Shown here: positions 52,221 through 61,223 of the stretch, in pieces | How positions within the stretch are numbered: position 1 is the first letter of the stretch | How the letters are laid out: each line of letters begins with the position of its first letter | Source: Streptomyces sp. NBC_01716 | GTDB lineage: Bacteria; Actinomycetota; Actinomycetes; Streptomycetales; Streptomycetaceae | Length of the DNA: 64,000 nucleotides | Assembly (NCBI RefSeq): GCF_036248275.1 | Contig: NZ_CP109181.1 | Location: 1,984,001 to 2,048,000, forward strand | Reading direction: 5' to 3' | Made by a program: the position numbers and the translations under genes | The notes under the pieces: generated by a model | What the model saw: only the letters and a program-made list of their open reading frames with translations | The model's database searches: none | Told to the model about the DNA's origin: nothing

Positions 52221-53024
52221 ATGCCGCGTTGGAAGGCGCTGCCCGCCGGACTGCACCCACAGGTCCGCCAGTTGATCGTGCGATTGCGCGGACTGAAGGA
52301 CCGGGGGGAGCTGAACACACGCCAGCTGGCCGTGAAGACCGGGTACAGCGCGAGGTCGTGGCAGCGGTATCTGAACGGTGGATCACTGCCGCCCCGGGAC
52401 GCCGTCGAGGCGATGGCCCGCGTCGGCGGTGAGGATCCGACCCGGCTGCTGGCACTGCACGAGATCGCCGCCGAGCGCTGGGCGGAGGGACTCGTGGTCA
52501 CCGCGGACGCCCCGGGAAGCGGTCCGGAAGACACCCCGGCGGCGCCGTCGCACCCGCCGACGGAGCGGCAGCCTTACGGGCGTCAGCTGCGCGCCGGGAT
52601 CGCGGCGGGCGCCGTGGCCCTGGTGCTGTCCGTCTCCGCCGCGCTGCTGCTCGCGGTGCGGCTCGCCGACGCGCGCGCGGAGCTGGCGGACCGAGCCGGT
52701 GCGGTCGCGGCCCCGGCCACCGTGTCCGAGTCCTTGATCCCGGTCGTCTACTCCTGCCGGCCGGAGCAACGTGACGGCCGCTGGTACGCGGGGCACAGCA
52801 GCACCACGGACACCATCCTGGCGTACACGCACATGGGGCCCGAAGTGGCCGAGGCACAGTGCCTGCTGCGCCGGGCGGGCATCTCGCCGGGGGACATCGA
52901 CGGCATCTTCGGCCCGCAGACGCAGCGCGCGGTGGAGCGGATCCAGACCCGGGACGGGCTGGTCGTGGACGGTGTCGTCGGCCCGCACACCTGGCAGTCC
53001 TTGCGCGGGGCGGCACCGAAGTGA
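52221..53024 (+). CDS. HTH-TM protein with extracytoplasmic peptidoglycan-binding repeat
   Basis: The 267-aa protein has an Xre-like HTH at ~10-75 (LNTRQLAVKTGYSARSWQRYLNGGSLPP) and one membrane helix at ~122-145. The outside domain has YSCRPEQRDGRWYAGHSSTT and a PG_binding_1 repeat AQCLLRRAGISPGDIDGIFGPQTQRAVERIQ. This topology could couple cell-wall binding outside to DNA binding inside. ATG 52221 has GGGGGAG upstream. The next gene overlaps by GTGA. Confidence 0.8.
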   Translation: MPRWKALPAGLHPQVRQLIVRLRGLKDRGELNTRQLAVKTGYSARSWQRYLNGGSLPPRDAVEAMARVGGEDPTRLLALHEIAAERWAEGLVVTADAPGSGPEDTPAAPSHPPTERQPYGRQLRAGIAAGAVALVLSVSAALLLAVRLADARAELADRAGAVAAPATVSESLIPVVYSCRPEQRDGRWYAGHSSTTDTILAYTHMGPEVAEAQCLLRRAGISPGDIDGIFGPQTQRAVERIQTRDGLVVDGVVGPHTWQSLRGAAPK

Positions 53025-53893
53025 CCACGGAACACGCCCGGTTGACCGAGGAGCTGCGGCGGCTGCGGGCCCGTACGGGGCTGAGCCTGGCGGCGCTGTC
53101 GGAACGCACGACGTACAGCAAGTCCTCCTGGGAGCGTTACCTCAACGGCAAGAGCCTGCCTCCTCGTCAGGCCGTACAGGAGCTGTGCCGGGAAGCGGAC
53201 GAACCGGGCGGGCGGCTGCTGGCCCTGTGGGAGATCGCCGAGTCGTCCTGGAGCGGACGGGCGGCGGCGCCCGCCCCTGCCCCTGCCCCTGCCCCTGCCC
53301 CTCCCGCCGCCGCTTCCGCCGCCGAGGAGCCGCGGCCTCCGGAGACCGGGCGCCCGCGCCGCCGCAGGGGCCGGCTCATGGTGGTGCTGGCGTCGGCGTA
53401 CGCCCTGCTCGCCGGGGGTGTGGCACTGGCACTGGTCCTGCTGCCGGACGGGGATGCCCCGGGGGACGAATCGCTGCCGGCCTCCGCTCCGTACTCCCTC
53501 GCCGCCCAGTGCCGCGCGGAGGACTGCGAGGGCCGGGACCCGATGCGCCTGGTCTGCGGCATCGCCCCCGACACCCTCGCCACGTACCGCACCGCCACCG
53601 GCGCCCGGGTGGAGCTGCGCCACAGCGAGAAGTGCGGCGCGAGCTGGGCGCGGATGTGGGGGACGCGGATCGGCGACCGGCTGGAGATCACGGCCGGCGG
53701 CCCGGACCACGGTGTACGCGTCAAGGACAGTGCCGGCACGGAGACGTACGTCTACACCGAGATGACCGCGGCCCAGTCCGGCGGCACGGTCCGGGCCTGC
53801 TTCAGCCCCGCGTCGGCCGACGGTGAACGGGAGTGCGTCGAGGCCCGCGTGGGCGAGAGCACCGCCACGCCCGCGCCGCCCTCACGCCGGTAG
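53021..53893 (+). CDS. HTH-TM protein with DUF2690-like exterior domain
   Basis: The 290-aa protein has an HTH at ~8-60 (TGLSLAALSERTTYSKSSWERYLNGKSLPP), a linker made of Ala-Pro repeats (from a CCCCTG hexamer array near 53276-53303) and one helix (~120-145). The Cys-containing exterior domain (QCRAEDCEGRDPMRLVCG, ATYRTATGARVELRHSEKCGASWARMWG) matches the DUF2690 type. It is coupled to the preceding gene by a 4-bp overlap. Both share the SxSWxRYLNGxSLPP HTH signature, so they arose from one ancestor and may dimerise. Confidence 0.8.
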   Translation: MTTEHARLTEELRRLRARTGLSLAALSERTTYSKSSWERYLNGKSLPPRQAVQELCREADEPGGRLLALWEIAESSWSGRAAAPAPAPAPAPAPPAAASAAEEPRPPETGRPRRRRGRLMVVLASAYALLAGGVALALVLLPDGDAPGDESLPASAPYSLAAQCRAEDCEGRDPMRLVCGIAPDTLATYRTATGARVELRHSEKCGASWARMWGTRIGDRLEITAGGPDHGVRVKDSAGTETYVYTEMTAAQSGGTVRACFSPASADGERECVEARVGESTATPAPPSRR

Positions 53894-54236
53894 CGTCAGA
53901 CCCTCCGGCGCACGGTCCGGGCGGCCCCCGGATGCTGCCGCTGCCGGGGCCGTTCATAGCGGTCTCAGCGTGGTGGCCGCGTCCGCCGCACGCCAAGTCC
54001 TTCCGTGCCGCCTTCCGCGAGCATCCCGAGGCCGAGGGAGCGCCGTCCGCTCACGGCGCTGGAGGACCTCGGCAGCCATCCATGTTCCCGTACGAAAGTG
54101 CTGTCCATATCCTTGTACGGCCTTTCGGGACTCACTACCTTCTCTCTGTTGAACGCGGCATATGTGTTCACCGACTTGAAGATCTCTCATGTGCCGCGCC
54201 CGCTTCGGCTACCACATGAGGAAGGCACTTCACCGG
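53894..54236. other. Intergenic region before the pectate lyase
   Basis: No gene is recognised. It presumably contains the lyase promoter; an AT-richer patch lies around 54100-54180. Confidence 0.4.
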
Positions 54237-56051
54237 ATGAAGAAGCCCCTGAGCCGCCGCACCTTCAGCCAACTCGCCGTCACCCCGATTCTCGCTTCCA
54301 CCGCCCTGCTCCCGCCCGGGACGGCGCAGGCCGCTTCCGCCCCGGCGGCCGGCCGGGCCGAGGCCGTCCGTGCGATGCGCCGGGCCGCCGCCTTCATGGA
54401 CGGGACCGTCTCCTACAAGGGCGGTTACGTCTGGAACTGTCTGCCCGACCTGTCCGTCACCTGGGGCGAGATGGAGGCCAAGCGCACCATGTGCTGGGTC
54501 CAGCCGCCCGGTACACCGTCCGTCGGGCACAGCATGCTCGACGCGTACCACGCGACCGGCGACGAGCTCTTCCACCGGGCCGCCGTCCGTACCGGCCTGG
54601 CGCTCGTCGAGGCCCAACTCCCCGTCGGCGGCTGGAACTACATCCATGACTTCGCCGGCGAGGATTCCCTGCGCGACTGGTACGACAGGATCGGCTCCAA
54701 CGGATGGCGCCTGGAGGAGTTCCAGCACTACTACGGCAAGGCCACCTTCGACGACGCGGGCACCTCGGTCGCCGCCCAGTTGATCCTGCGGCTCTACGTC
54801 GAGCGCCGCGATCCCCGGTTCAGGCGGTCCCTGGAGCGGGCGCTCGACTTCGTGCTCGCGTCCCAGTTCCGCGGCGGCGTCGCCGACGGAGGCTGGCCGC
54901 AGCGTTACCCCGCCTTCCCGGGGGCCGTCAGCCGTACCCCCTGGCCCGAACAGCGCCCCCCGTGGCTGCCCAAGGACGTCCAACACGGAATGGAGGACGG
55001 CGAGTACACGCAGCACGTCACCTTCAACGACGACGTCCTCGGCGAGAACATCAAGTTCCTGATCATGTGCGTATCGGCGCTGGGCCGCCGCGACCTCGTG
55101 GCCCCGGTGCACCGCGCCATGGAGTGCCTGCGCCGTATGCAGCAGCCGGGACCACAGGCCGGCTGGGCCCTCCAGCATCTGTCACGCGCCAGGAACGGCA
55201 GGCCCGCGGGAGCACCCGCCGGCGCCCGGTCGTACGAGCCGCGCGCCCTGACCACGCACACCACTCAGACCAATGTCACCCAGCTGTTCCACTACTTCCG
55301 GCTGACCGGCGACCGCGCCTGCCTCAGCCGGGTTCCCGAGGCTCTCGACTGGCTGGAGAGCTGCCGGCTGACGAGCCGTCAGATCGAGGAGAACCCGCTG
55401 CTGGCCGGCCGCACGCACCCCACCTTCGTCGAACTGGGCACCAATCGCCCGAAGTTCGTCCATCGCTTCGGCTCGAACATCCGCAACGGCGCGTATTACT
55501 ACGACTACGACCACACGAGCACGCTGAGTCACTACTCGGCAGGGCGGTCGGTCGACATCGACGCCCTGCGGAGCACCTACGCCCAACTCGCCGCGCTCAC
55601 ACCCTCGGAGGTGGCCGACCTGCGTGCCCGTTCGCCGCTCACCCCTGCCGGTGGCCATGACCACGGCGACCGGATCCCGCTGCCCCGCTACTTCTCCCCG
55701 CGAGACCTTCAGCTCTCCGACCTCCTGCGGGACGCGCCTCTTCCGTTGCCCGAGGTCACGGACGCCGAGGCGGCCGCCCTGGTGGACGGCCTCGGGACGA
55801 GGAACCACTGGCTCACTCCCCTCGACGCCGTCACCAACCCTTATCTGGGACCGGGCTCGACGGAGCCGTACGACGGCCGGGCGTACATGAGCAAGAACGT
55901 CGGCGACCCGCGCGACACCTCGCCGTACAACCCCGAGGACCCGCCGCTCGAACCTCCGTATCAGCCCCGGGAACGCCCCCTCGGCATCAGCTCGTCCGCG
56001 TACGTGTCGAACATGGGCAAGCTCATCGGATACGTGACCCGCCAGAAGTGA
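54237..56051 (+). CDS. Tat-exported pectate lyase (PL10-like)
   Basis: The 604-aa protein has a twin-arginine signal (SRRTFSQLAVTP, cleavage near AQAAS ~28). It shows the (alpha/alpha) fold typical of PL10 polygalacturonate lyases: YVWNCLPDLSVTWGE, DDAGTSVAAQLILRLY, FRGGVADGGWPQRYP and HVTFNDDVLGENIKFL. Its C-terminal ~250 residues are longer than minimal PL10 enzymes. It cleaves pectate by beta-elimination outside the cell. ATG 54237 is preferred because GAGGAAGG precedes it and it gives a clean Tat signal; ATG 54216 is an alternative. Confidence 0.75.
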   Translation: MKKPLSRRTFSQLAVTPILASTALLPPGTAQAASAPAAGRAEAVRAMRRAAAFMDGTVSYKGGYVWNCLPDLSVTWGEMEAKRTMCWVQPPGTPSVGHSMLDAYHATGDELFHRAAVRTGLALVEAQLPVGGWNYIHDFAGEDSLRDWYDRIGSNGWRLEEFQHYYGKATFDDAGTSVAAQLILRLYVERRDPRFRRSLERALDFVLASQFRGGVADGGWPQRYPAFPGAVSRTPWPEQRPPWLPKDVQHGMEDGEYTQHVTFNDDVLGENIKFLIMCVSALGRRDLVAPVHRAMECLRRMQQPGPQAGWALQHLSRARNGRPAGAPAGARSYEPRALTTHTTQTNVTQLFHYFRLTGDRACLSRVPEALDWLESCRLTSRQIEENPLLAGRTHPTFVELGTNRPKFVHRFGSNIRNGAYYYDYDHTSTLSHYSAGRSVDIDALRSTYAQLAALTPSEVADLRARSPLTPAGGHDHGDRIPLPRYFSPRDLQLSDLLRDAPLPLPEVTDAEAAALVDGLGTRNHWLTPLDAVTNPYLGPGSTEPYDGRAYMSKNVGDPRDTSPYNPEDPPLEPPYQPRERPLGISSSAYVSNMGKLIGYVTRQK

Positions 56052-56079
56052 CCCGGCAGAAATGACCCGGCCGATGTGT

Positions 56080-56123
56080 CCGAGGGCTTCCTGGTCATGG
56101 GTCATGCCCAGGAAGCCCTCGGA
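56080..56123. terminator. Bidirectional terminator, 16-bp perfect stem
   Basis: TCCGAGGGCTTCCTGG (56080-56095) and CCAGGAAGCCCTCGGA (56108-56123) pair perfectly across 12 nt between convergent genes. Confidence 0.8.
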
Positions 56124-56138
56124 CGCCACGCCGGAGGG

Positions 56139-58016
56139 TCAGTGGCGCCCGCCGGTTGGCACCGTGAACGATGCGGGGCCGGCCGGCAGATCCACCGTGT
56201 ACTGGCGCAGATAGGTGTCCAGGAACGGTGCGCGGGCCCCGGCGGTGGCGCGGTCGTCGGCCGGGTTGTCCAGGGCCAGTTCGATCCGGGCGTTCTTGAC
56301 CTTGATCGTCTCGCCGGAGGGCGTGTCACGCCATGAGCCGGTCTGGATGGAGCCGATCTCCACCGCCAGGACGTGCCCGGTCGTCAGGGTCCAGTCGGTG
56401 GCCTTGAGGTCGACCGTCAACTTGCCCGAGTCGAGCAGCGAGACCTGCTCGTCGAACATGACAGCGGTGCCGTCCGGGGCGACGTCGTACAGCTTGACCA
56501 TGACGTTGCCCTCGCCCTTGGCGGTCAGGGAGACCTGTGGGGTGCCCGTGACGCGCACGGCCTGCTTCACCGGCTTGGACCAGACGAAGAAGCTGGACGT
56601 GATCTCACCGGACTTCTGGAGCTTCGCCAGTCCCTCGGCCAGGCCCTTCGGCGCGGCCGGGTCGAGCGCGGGAGCGTTCTCCATGTCCCACTCGCCGGAA
56701 GGCTGTTGGCGTTGCCGCGGCGTCGCCTCGCCGGACGGGCCCAGACCCAGACCCAGGCCCAGGAGCGCGGAGACTCCGCCGTCGTCCACGTACGAGCCGT
56801 CGCCGAGCGGGAGGGTGACGGACCGTTCCACGACGGGCCACGTCTTCTGCGCGCGCCAGGTGCCGGTGGAGTCCTGGACCGAGTAGGCCGGGTAGTCGAC
56901 CTTCGGTTTGATGCCCTTGAGGTACTGGTCGTAGAAGGAGAGCGTCTCGTCGTACCAGCCCTCGCGTCCCATGGCCAGACGCCCGTCGCTGGTGCGGTCG
57001 CCGCCCCGTACGTGGTCCCACTGTCCGAGCCACCCGCGCTCGGGGCCCTTGTGGTTGGCGAGGTACTCCTGCATCTCCTCGGGCTTGGTGTTGTTCTCGA
57101 CGAAGCCCTGTGTGACGAACAGCGGGGTGTCGGTGCGCTTGGCCATCCTGGCCAGGTCACGGGAGGTCCAGTGCTTGTCACGCTGGTCGGCTATTCGGTA
57201 GCCGGCCGAGTTCTCCGTGAGGCACTCCGGGTGGGTCTCCTCCCAGCGGGCGTTGGCCAGGTAGCGCGCGTCGTCGTCCGCCATCTGGCCAAGGGTGGCG
57301 ATGGAGTTGTAGGCGTTGGCGGTGCCGGTGACGTTGGGGCGGGGCACGCCGTTGGAGTAGATGTACTGGTACATGTCCCACACGGGCTCCTGGGCGACGA
57401 CGGCCTTGAGCGCGCGCTGGTCCAGGTTGTTGCCGATGAGCCCGGTGACGGCGTCGTACGACTTGCCGTACATACCGACCGCCCCGGTGGACCACGGCTG
57501 CTTCGCCGCCCAGTCGACGGCGGCCTCGACGTCGGCCTGCTCACCCGGCCCGCCCCAGTCGAGACAGCCGGTGGAGCCACCGAAGCCGCGCAGGTCCACC
57601 ATGACGAAGGCGTACCCCTCGTCGAACAGGTCCGTGCCCTCGATGAAGTCCTGGAAGCGGGCCGAGGGGCCGGTGTGCGTCCAGTCCTCGACACCGGTCT
57701 GCCCCGAGTGCCCGAAGTACGGACCGACCGACAGGATGACGGGCACCCGCTTCTTCTTCTTGGCGAGTGCCTCGGGAAGCAGGACGTCGGCGTGCAGTTC
57801 GGTGCCGGAGTCGTCCGCGGACGGGAAGTAGCTCTGCGTCCAGACGGAGCCCTCCGGGACGCGGTCGTTCTCCGCGTGCGTGACGGGCTCGGCCGCACCA
57901 GCGACTTCCCCCGCCCGGTCCTGCGCCGCGGCGACGGGGCCTGTGAGGGTGCCGGTCAGCATGAGGGTGGCGACGAGTGATGAGGCGGCCCAGGTGGCCG
58001 CGCGACGTCTTTTCAC
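56139..58016 (-). CDS. Secreted X-Pro dipeptidyl-peptidase-type hydrolase (S15/CocE family)
   Basis: The 625-aa protein has a signal peptide to about residue 31 and an S15 alpha/beta-hydrolase core: VDLRGFGGSTGCLDWGG, nucleophile region GMYGKSYDA, and DHVRGGD with the likely catalytic His late in the domain. A C-terminal jelly-roll of the X-Pro/CocE type follows (ITSSFFVWSKPVKQAVRVTGTPQVSL, LAVEIGSI). It probably releases dipeptides from proline-containing peptides outside the cell. Confidence 0.87.
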   Translation of the reverse strand: MKRRRAATWAASSLVATLMLTGTLTGPVAAAQDRAGEVAGAAEPVTHAENDRVPEGSVWTQSYFPSADDSGTELHADVLLPEALAKKKKRVPVILSVGPYFGHSGQTGVEDWTHTGPSARFQDFIEGTDLFDEGYAFVMVDLRGFGGSTGCLDWGGPGEQADVEAAVDWAAKQPWSTGAVGMYGKSYDAVTGLIGNNLDQRALKAVVAQEPVWDMYQYIYSNGVPRPNVTGTANAYNSIATLGQMADDDARYLANARWEETHPECLTENSAGYRIADQRDKHWTSRDLARMAKRTDTPLFVTQGFVENNTKPEEMQEYLANHKGPERGWLGQWDHVRGGDRTSDGRLAMGREGWYDETLSFYDQYLKGIKPKVDYPAYSVQDSTGTWRAQKTWPVVERSVTLPLGDGSYVDDGGVSALLGLGLGLGPSGEATPRQRQQPSGEWDMENAPALDPAAPKGLAEGLAKLQKSGEITSSFFVWSKPVKQAVRVTGTPQVSLTAKGEGNVMVKLYDVAPDGTAVMFDEQVSLLDSGKLTVDLKATDWTLTTGHVLAVEIGSIQTGSWRDTPSGETIKVKNARIELALDNPADDRATAGARAPFLDTYLRQYTVDLPAGPASFTVPTGGRH

Positions 58017-58352
58017 ATGCGTCTCCCAGAATCGTGGGTCCGGAATCGTGGGTACGGAGTGGTGCGGACGTACGTACCGGTCGAGCAGCGGCCTTGACGG
58101 TAACGGCCCTGCGTACGCCGGGGAGTTGTGTCACGGGCACGGTCGGAGCTGACGGCGAGGCAGCCTACGATCATCGGTAAATCACGTCAATGCGGCATCC
58201 CGTGGGGGGACTTGCCGGACCGGGGTCCGGGCCGTCGCCACACAGCACGGCGCGGAAGCCGCAGCCGCAGCGGTGGCCGTAGCCGTAGCAGCATCCAGCG
58301 CACCGTCAGGGCGGCCAGGTTGAAAGCCCATCGAGCACTCTATTGTTCTCGT
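58017..58352. other. Divergent intergenic region
   Basis: No gene is supported. GGAATCGTGGGT-type sequence is directly repeated near 58033-58060, close to the S15 start, and could be a regulator site. Confidence 0.4.
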
Positions 58353-59597
58353 ATGGTGCTGAAACTCGATGTGCCGATGGCCCTGGTCCACGGCGACGTG
58401 GATGAAGGCTACGGTGCCGTCGCGGACGCGTTCCGGCGGAACTTCGCCGACGGCCGGGAGATCGGTGCCGCGTGTGCCGTCTACCGGGACGGGGTCAAGG
58501 TCGTTGACCTCTGGGGTGGTTACCGCAACGGCCTGACCCGGGAGCCCTGGCGGGAGAACACGCTGGTGCCGGTGTACTCCACCACCAAGGGGGTCGCGTC
58601 ACTGGCGGTCGCGGTCGCCCACGCCCGCGGACTGCTGAGTTACGACGAACGGGTGGCCGCCTACTGGCCCGAGTTCGCCGAGGCCGGCAAGAGTGATGTC
58701 ACCGTGCGCCAGTTGCTGTCGCACCAAGCAGGACTGCCGGTCATCGACCGGCAGTTGAAGCTGGCGGACCTGGCGGATCCGCGCGTGCTGTCCGCGGCGC
58801 TGGCCGAGCAGCGCCCGGCGTGGACACCGGGGACGCGGCACGGCTACCACGGGCAGACACTGGGCTACTACGAGAGTGAACTGATCCGCCGGGTGGACCC
58901 CCAAGGGCGCGGCCTGGGCCGCTACTTCGCTGAGGAGATCGCCGCCCCGCTCGAAGCGGAGTTCCACATCGGCCTGCCATCAACGGTGGATCCGGAGCTC
59001 ATCGCGCACATCCACGGCTTCGCCGGTTTCGAAATGCTCCTGCATGTCGGCGAGATGCCGCTGCCGTTCGTTCTGGCCTTCAGCAACCCGCGCAGCCTCT
59101 CCGCGCGGGCGTTCAGCAATCCCCGGGAGCTGAGCAAGGTCGAGGCATTCAACCGCCCGGACGTGCACGCCCTGGAAATACCCGCCGCCAACGGCATCGG
59201 CGAGGTGCGTTCGATCGCCAAGCTGTACGGCGATGCCGCGACCGGAGGCAAGGCACTCGGCCTGGACCCGGCCACTGTGGAGGCCCTCACCCGCGCCGCC
59301 CGGTCTCCTTCCGAAGGGCTGCGGGACCAGGTGCTGCGTGTCGACACGCTCTACTCCCTCGGTTACATGAAGCCCTTCCCCCGGTTCCGTTTCGGCTCCT
59401 CCGCGGGCACGGCGTTCGGCACGATGGGACTGGGTGGGTCGTTCGCCTTCGCCGACCCGGACACCGGTGTCGGATTCGCCTACGCCATGAACCGGTGCGG
59501 CTTCCACCTGTGGAACGACCCGCGCGAAGTGGCGCTCCGTGACGCGCTGTTCGCCACCGTCCTGGGTGAGGCGCCGCAGCGTCCGGACGTACGCTGA
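58353..59597 (+). CDS. Beta-lactamase-fold serine hydrolase (EstB/LACTB-like)
   Basis: The 414-aa cytosolic protein has the class C beta-lactamase/esterase active-site motif S76-T-T-K79 (VPVYSTTKGVASLA), a Tyr motif in HGYHGQTLGYY (~167), and FGTMGLGG in place of the KTG box. This pattern fits EstB-type esterases rather than true beta-lactamases. ATG 58353 lacks a strong SD; ATG 58377 is possible. Confidence 0.85.
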   Translation: MVLKLDVPMALVHGDVDEGYGAVADAFRRNFADGREIGAACAVYRDGVKVVDLWGGYRNGLTREPWRENTLVPVYSTTKGVASLAVAVAHARGLLSYDERVAAYWPEFAEAGKSDVTVRQLLSHQAGLPVIDRQLKLADLADPRVLSAALAEQRPAWTPGTRHGYHGQTLGYYESELIRRVDPQGRGLGRYFAEEIAAPLEAEFHIGLPSTVDPELIAHIHGFAGFEMLLHVGEMPLPFVLAFSNPRSLSARAFSNPRELSKVEAFNRPDVHALEIPAANGIGEVRSIAKLYGDAATGGKALGLDPATVEALTRAARSPSEGLRDQVLRVDTLYSLGYMKPFPRFRFGSSAGTAFGTMGLGGSFAFADPDTGVGFAYAMNRCGFHLWNDPREVALRDALFATVLGEAPQRPDVR

Positions 59598-59611
59598 CCG
59601 AACGCGAAGAT

Positions 59612-60260
59612 TCAGGGCGTGACCTCGGCTTCGAGGTGAAGGCTCCGGCCGCTCTCGACTTGCCAGGTCGACCCGGAATCGTGGCTGATCATGGCCTGGC
59701 CCCCGGCGTACGGGGCGGTATCGGTGTAGGCGATGCCGTAGGCGCCGGACGTCGACTTCGTGCTGACGGTCACCGCGAACTGATCGCCCGCCCTGACCGG
59801 CAGCCGGCGGTCGAGCCGGAGGCCGACCCAGCGGGCGGCCCACGACACCTGGTTCGCGGGGATCTCGACGGACTGGACCGTCGCGCCGATCACGCCGTCG
59901 TGGACGCGCTTCAGTTCCAGGGTCAGGGGACGGTCCGGGTGGCCGCTCCGGAAGCTCGTGAAGCGCACCCCGGTCAGCTTGCCGCGCTTCGGAACGGTGA
60001 AGGTCTGCGCCCGCGCGAGCCCACCGCTCACATCCCAGTGGGTACGGTAACCGGCGTGACCGGTGGAGATCGCTGCCGGCGGCGGAAGCTCCGTCGGGCG
60101 CCCTGTCGGGATGGTGACCCGGTAGGAGTTTCCGCACTCGATCGGCTGGATCGCGCCCGCGTCGTCGAACCTCAGCGGCTGCCAATAGTGCTTGGCGAGG
60201 GCCTCGTTGGCCTTGCCGGCCTTCTCCTGGACGACGACGCCCGGGGCGCGATAGCCGCAC
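59612..60260 (-). pseudogene. C-terminal remnant of a secreted glycosidase
   Basis: The frame VVVQEKAGKANEALAKHYWQPLRFDDAGAIQPIECG ... ending SLHLEAEVTP encodes about 210 residues. The first ~40 look like the end of a GH43-type catalytic domain and the rest a beta-sandwich module. No start codon with signal peptide precedes it, and the upstream sequence is unrelated. It appears to be the 3' end of a gene whose front was deleted or replaced. Confidence 0.6.
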
Positions 60261-60349
60261 GGCTCGGACGGCGAAGCAACCGCACCGACTTCGTCGAACG
60301 CTTCTGGTGGGGTATGCCAGCGAAGAACGCCGGTCGTCGGCAAGCGGGA

Positions 60350-60386
60350 GCCCCTGCCGAGGAGTGTGTCCTCGGCAGGGGCTCCA
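60350..60386. terminator. Hairpin with 16-bp perfect stem
   Basis: GAGCCCCTGCCGAGGA and TCCTCGGCAGGGGCTC are exact complements around a 5-nt loop (GTGTG). It looks like an efficient terminator, but the gene it served is no longer evident on either side. Confidence 0.75.
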
Positions 60387-60569
60387 GGAGATACTGAAGC
60401 TACAGCGCGAGGATGGGCGCAGGCTGTCGAACGCTTCTCAGGGGCCCGGAGGAAGGTGCGCGAACTGGCGGCGGAGCGCCAGGAGATCGCAGATCTCTCT
60501 GCACGGGTATCGGGGCCGGACGCCCTCCCGGACGAGCTGCTGACCCGGGAGTCCAACGCACACGACGCG

Positions 60570-61060
60570 ACCAAACCCGGTGCCGCATCCCCACAGCGAC
60601 TCCGTTCTCCTGGACCATCAAGATCCATGTCTCTCCGGTGGTCCAAGATCCGGGGGCAGGCCCCCGGGGCACCTCACGCTGCTTCATCACATGCTTCTTG
60701 GCGCGGGTGTTGGTGCTCTCGGGCGAGAGGCCGAGCCCGTGACTGCCGAGCACCTGTCGCACCACGTGCCCGTTACCCTCGTGCTCCGTCCAGGCCTCGG
60801 CGAAGTGGTCGTGTATCAGGGTCAGCGCCTGAACCACCCACTCGCGAAGATCCCCGTACCTCCGTCGAACTTGGGGAAGGTGAGCGAATCGGCGAAGACA
60901 ATCTCTGGAAAGGCCACTTGAATCCGGCTGAAGAATTCGGACTGCGCCACGTTCTCGCGGGTGAACGGCCCTCGCCGGAACCCGGAAACAGCGGTGGTCT
61001 CCGCGAGAGAGAAGACGTCGGACTCCGCGCCCGTTCCCGACGCCGGACGCCAGCCGCGAC
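60570..61060 (-). pseudogene. Frameshifted remnant of an unidentified gene
   Basis: Two overlapping minus-strand frames read as one protein with a shift near 60860: FTRENVAQSEFFSRIQVAFPEIVFADSLTFPK in the first, then YGDLREWVVQALTLIHDHFAEAWTEHEG and SPESTNTRAKKHVMKQREVP in the second. Composition is protein-like and less GC-biased. I do not recognise the family. Confidence 0.35.
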
Positions 61061-61223
61061 GCGCCGCTGAGGAAAGGACCAGGCAAGAGATGAGCCGCAC
61101 CGGTTCGCCGTCGATGAATCATCTTTGTACACCGGTGAACTGACGAGGGATCAACTCGCGGACTACCGGTTGGCAGCCGTGGCACGTGTCGCCGAGGCCG
61201 ATCGCGGAACGGTACCCAATGAT
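61060..61223. other. Degenerate spacer before the NRPS 3' end
   Basis: Short plus-strand frames (DESSLYTGELTRDQLADYRL and others) are open but unsupported. No complete gene is visible. Confidence 0.35.

Noticed and set aside
53270..53303. CCCCTG hexamer array as a possible regulatory or CRISPR-like repeat
   Set aside because: It is coding sequence for an Ala-Pro linker in a membrane protein; simple codon-level repeat.
58353..59597. True class C beta-lactamase (resistance gene)
   Set aside because: SxxK is present but there is no signal peptide or KTG box, and the context is not resistance-related; EstB-type esterase fits better.
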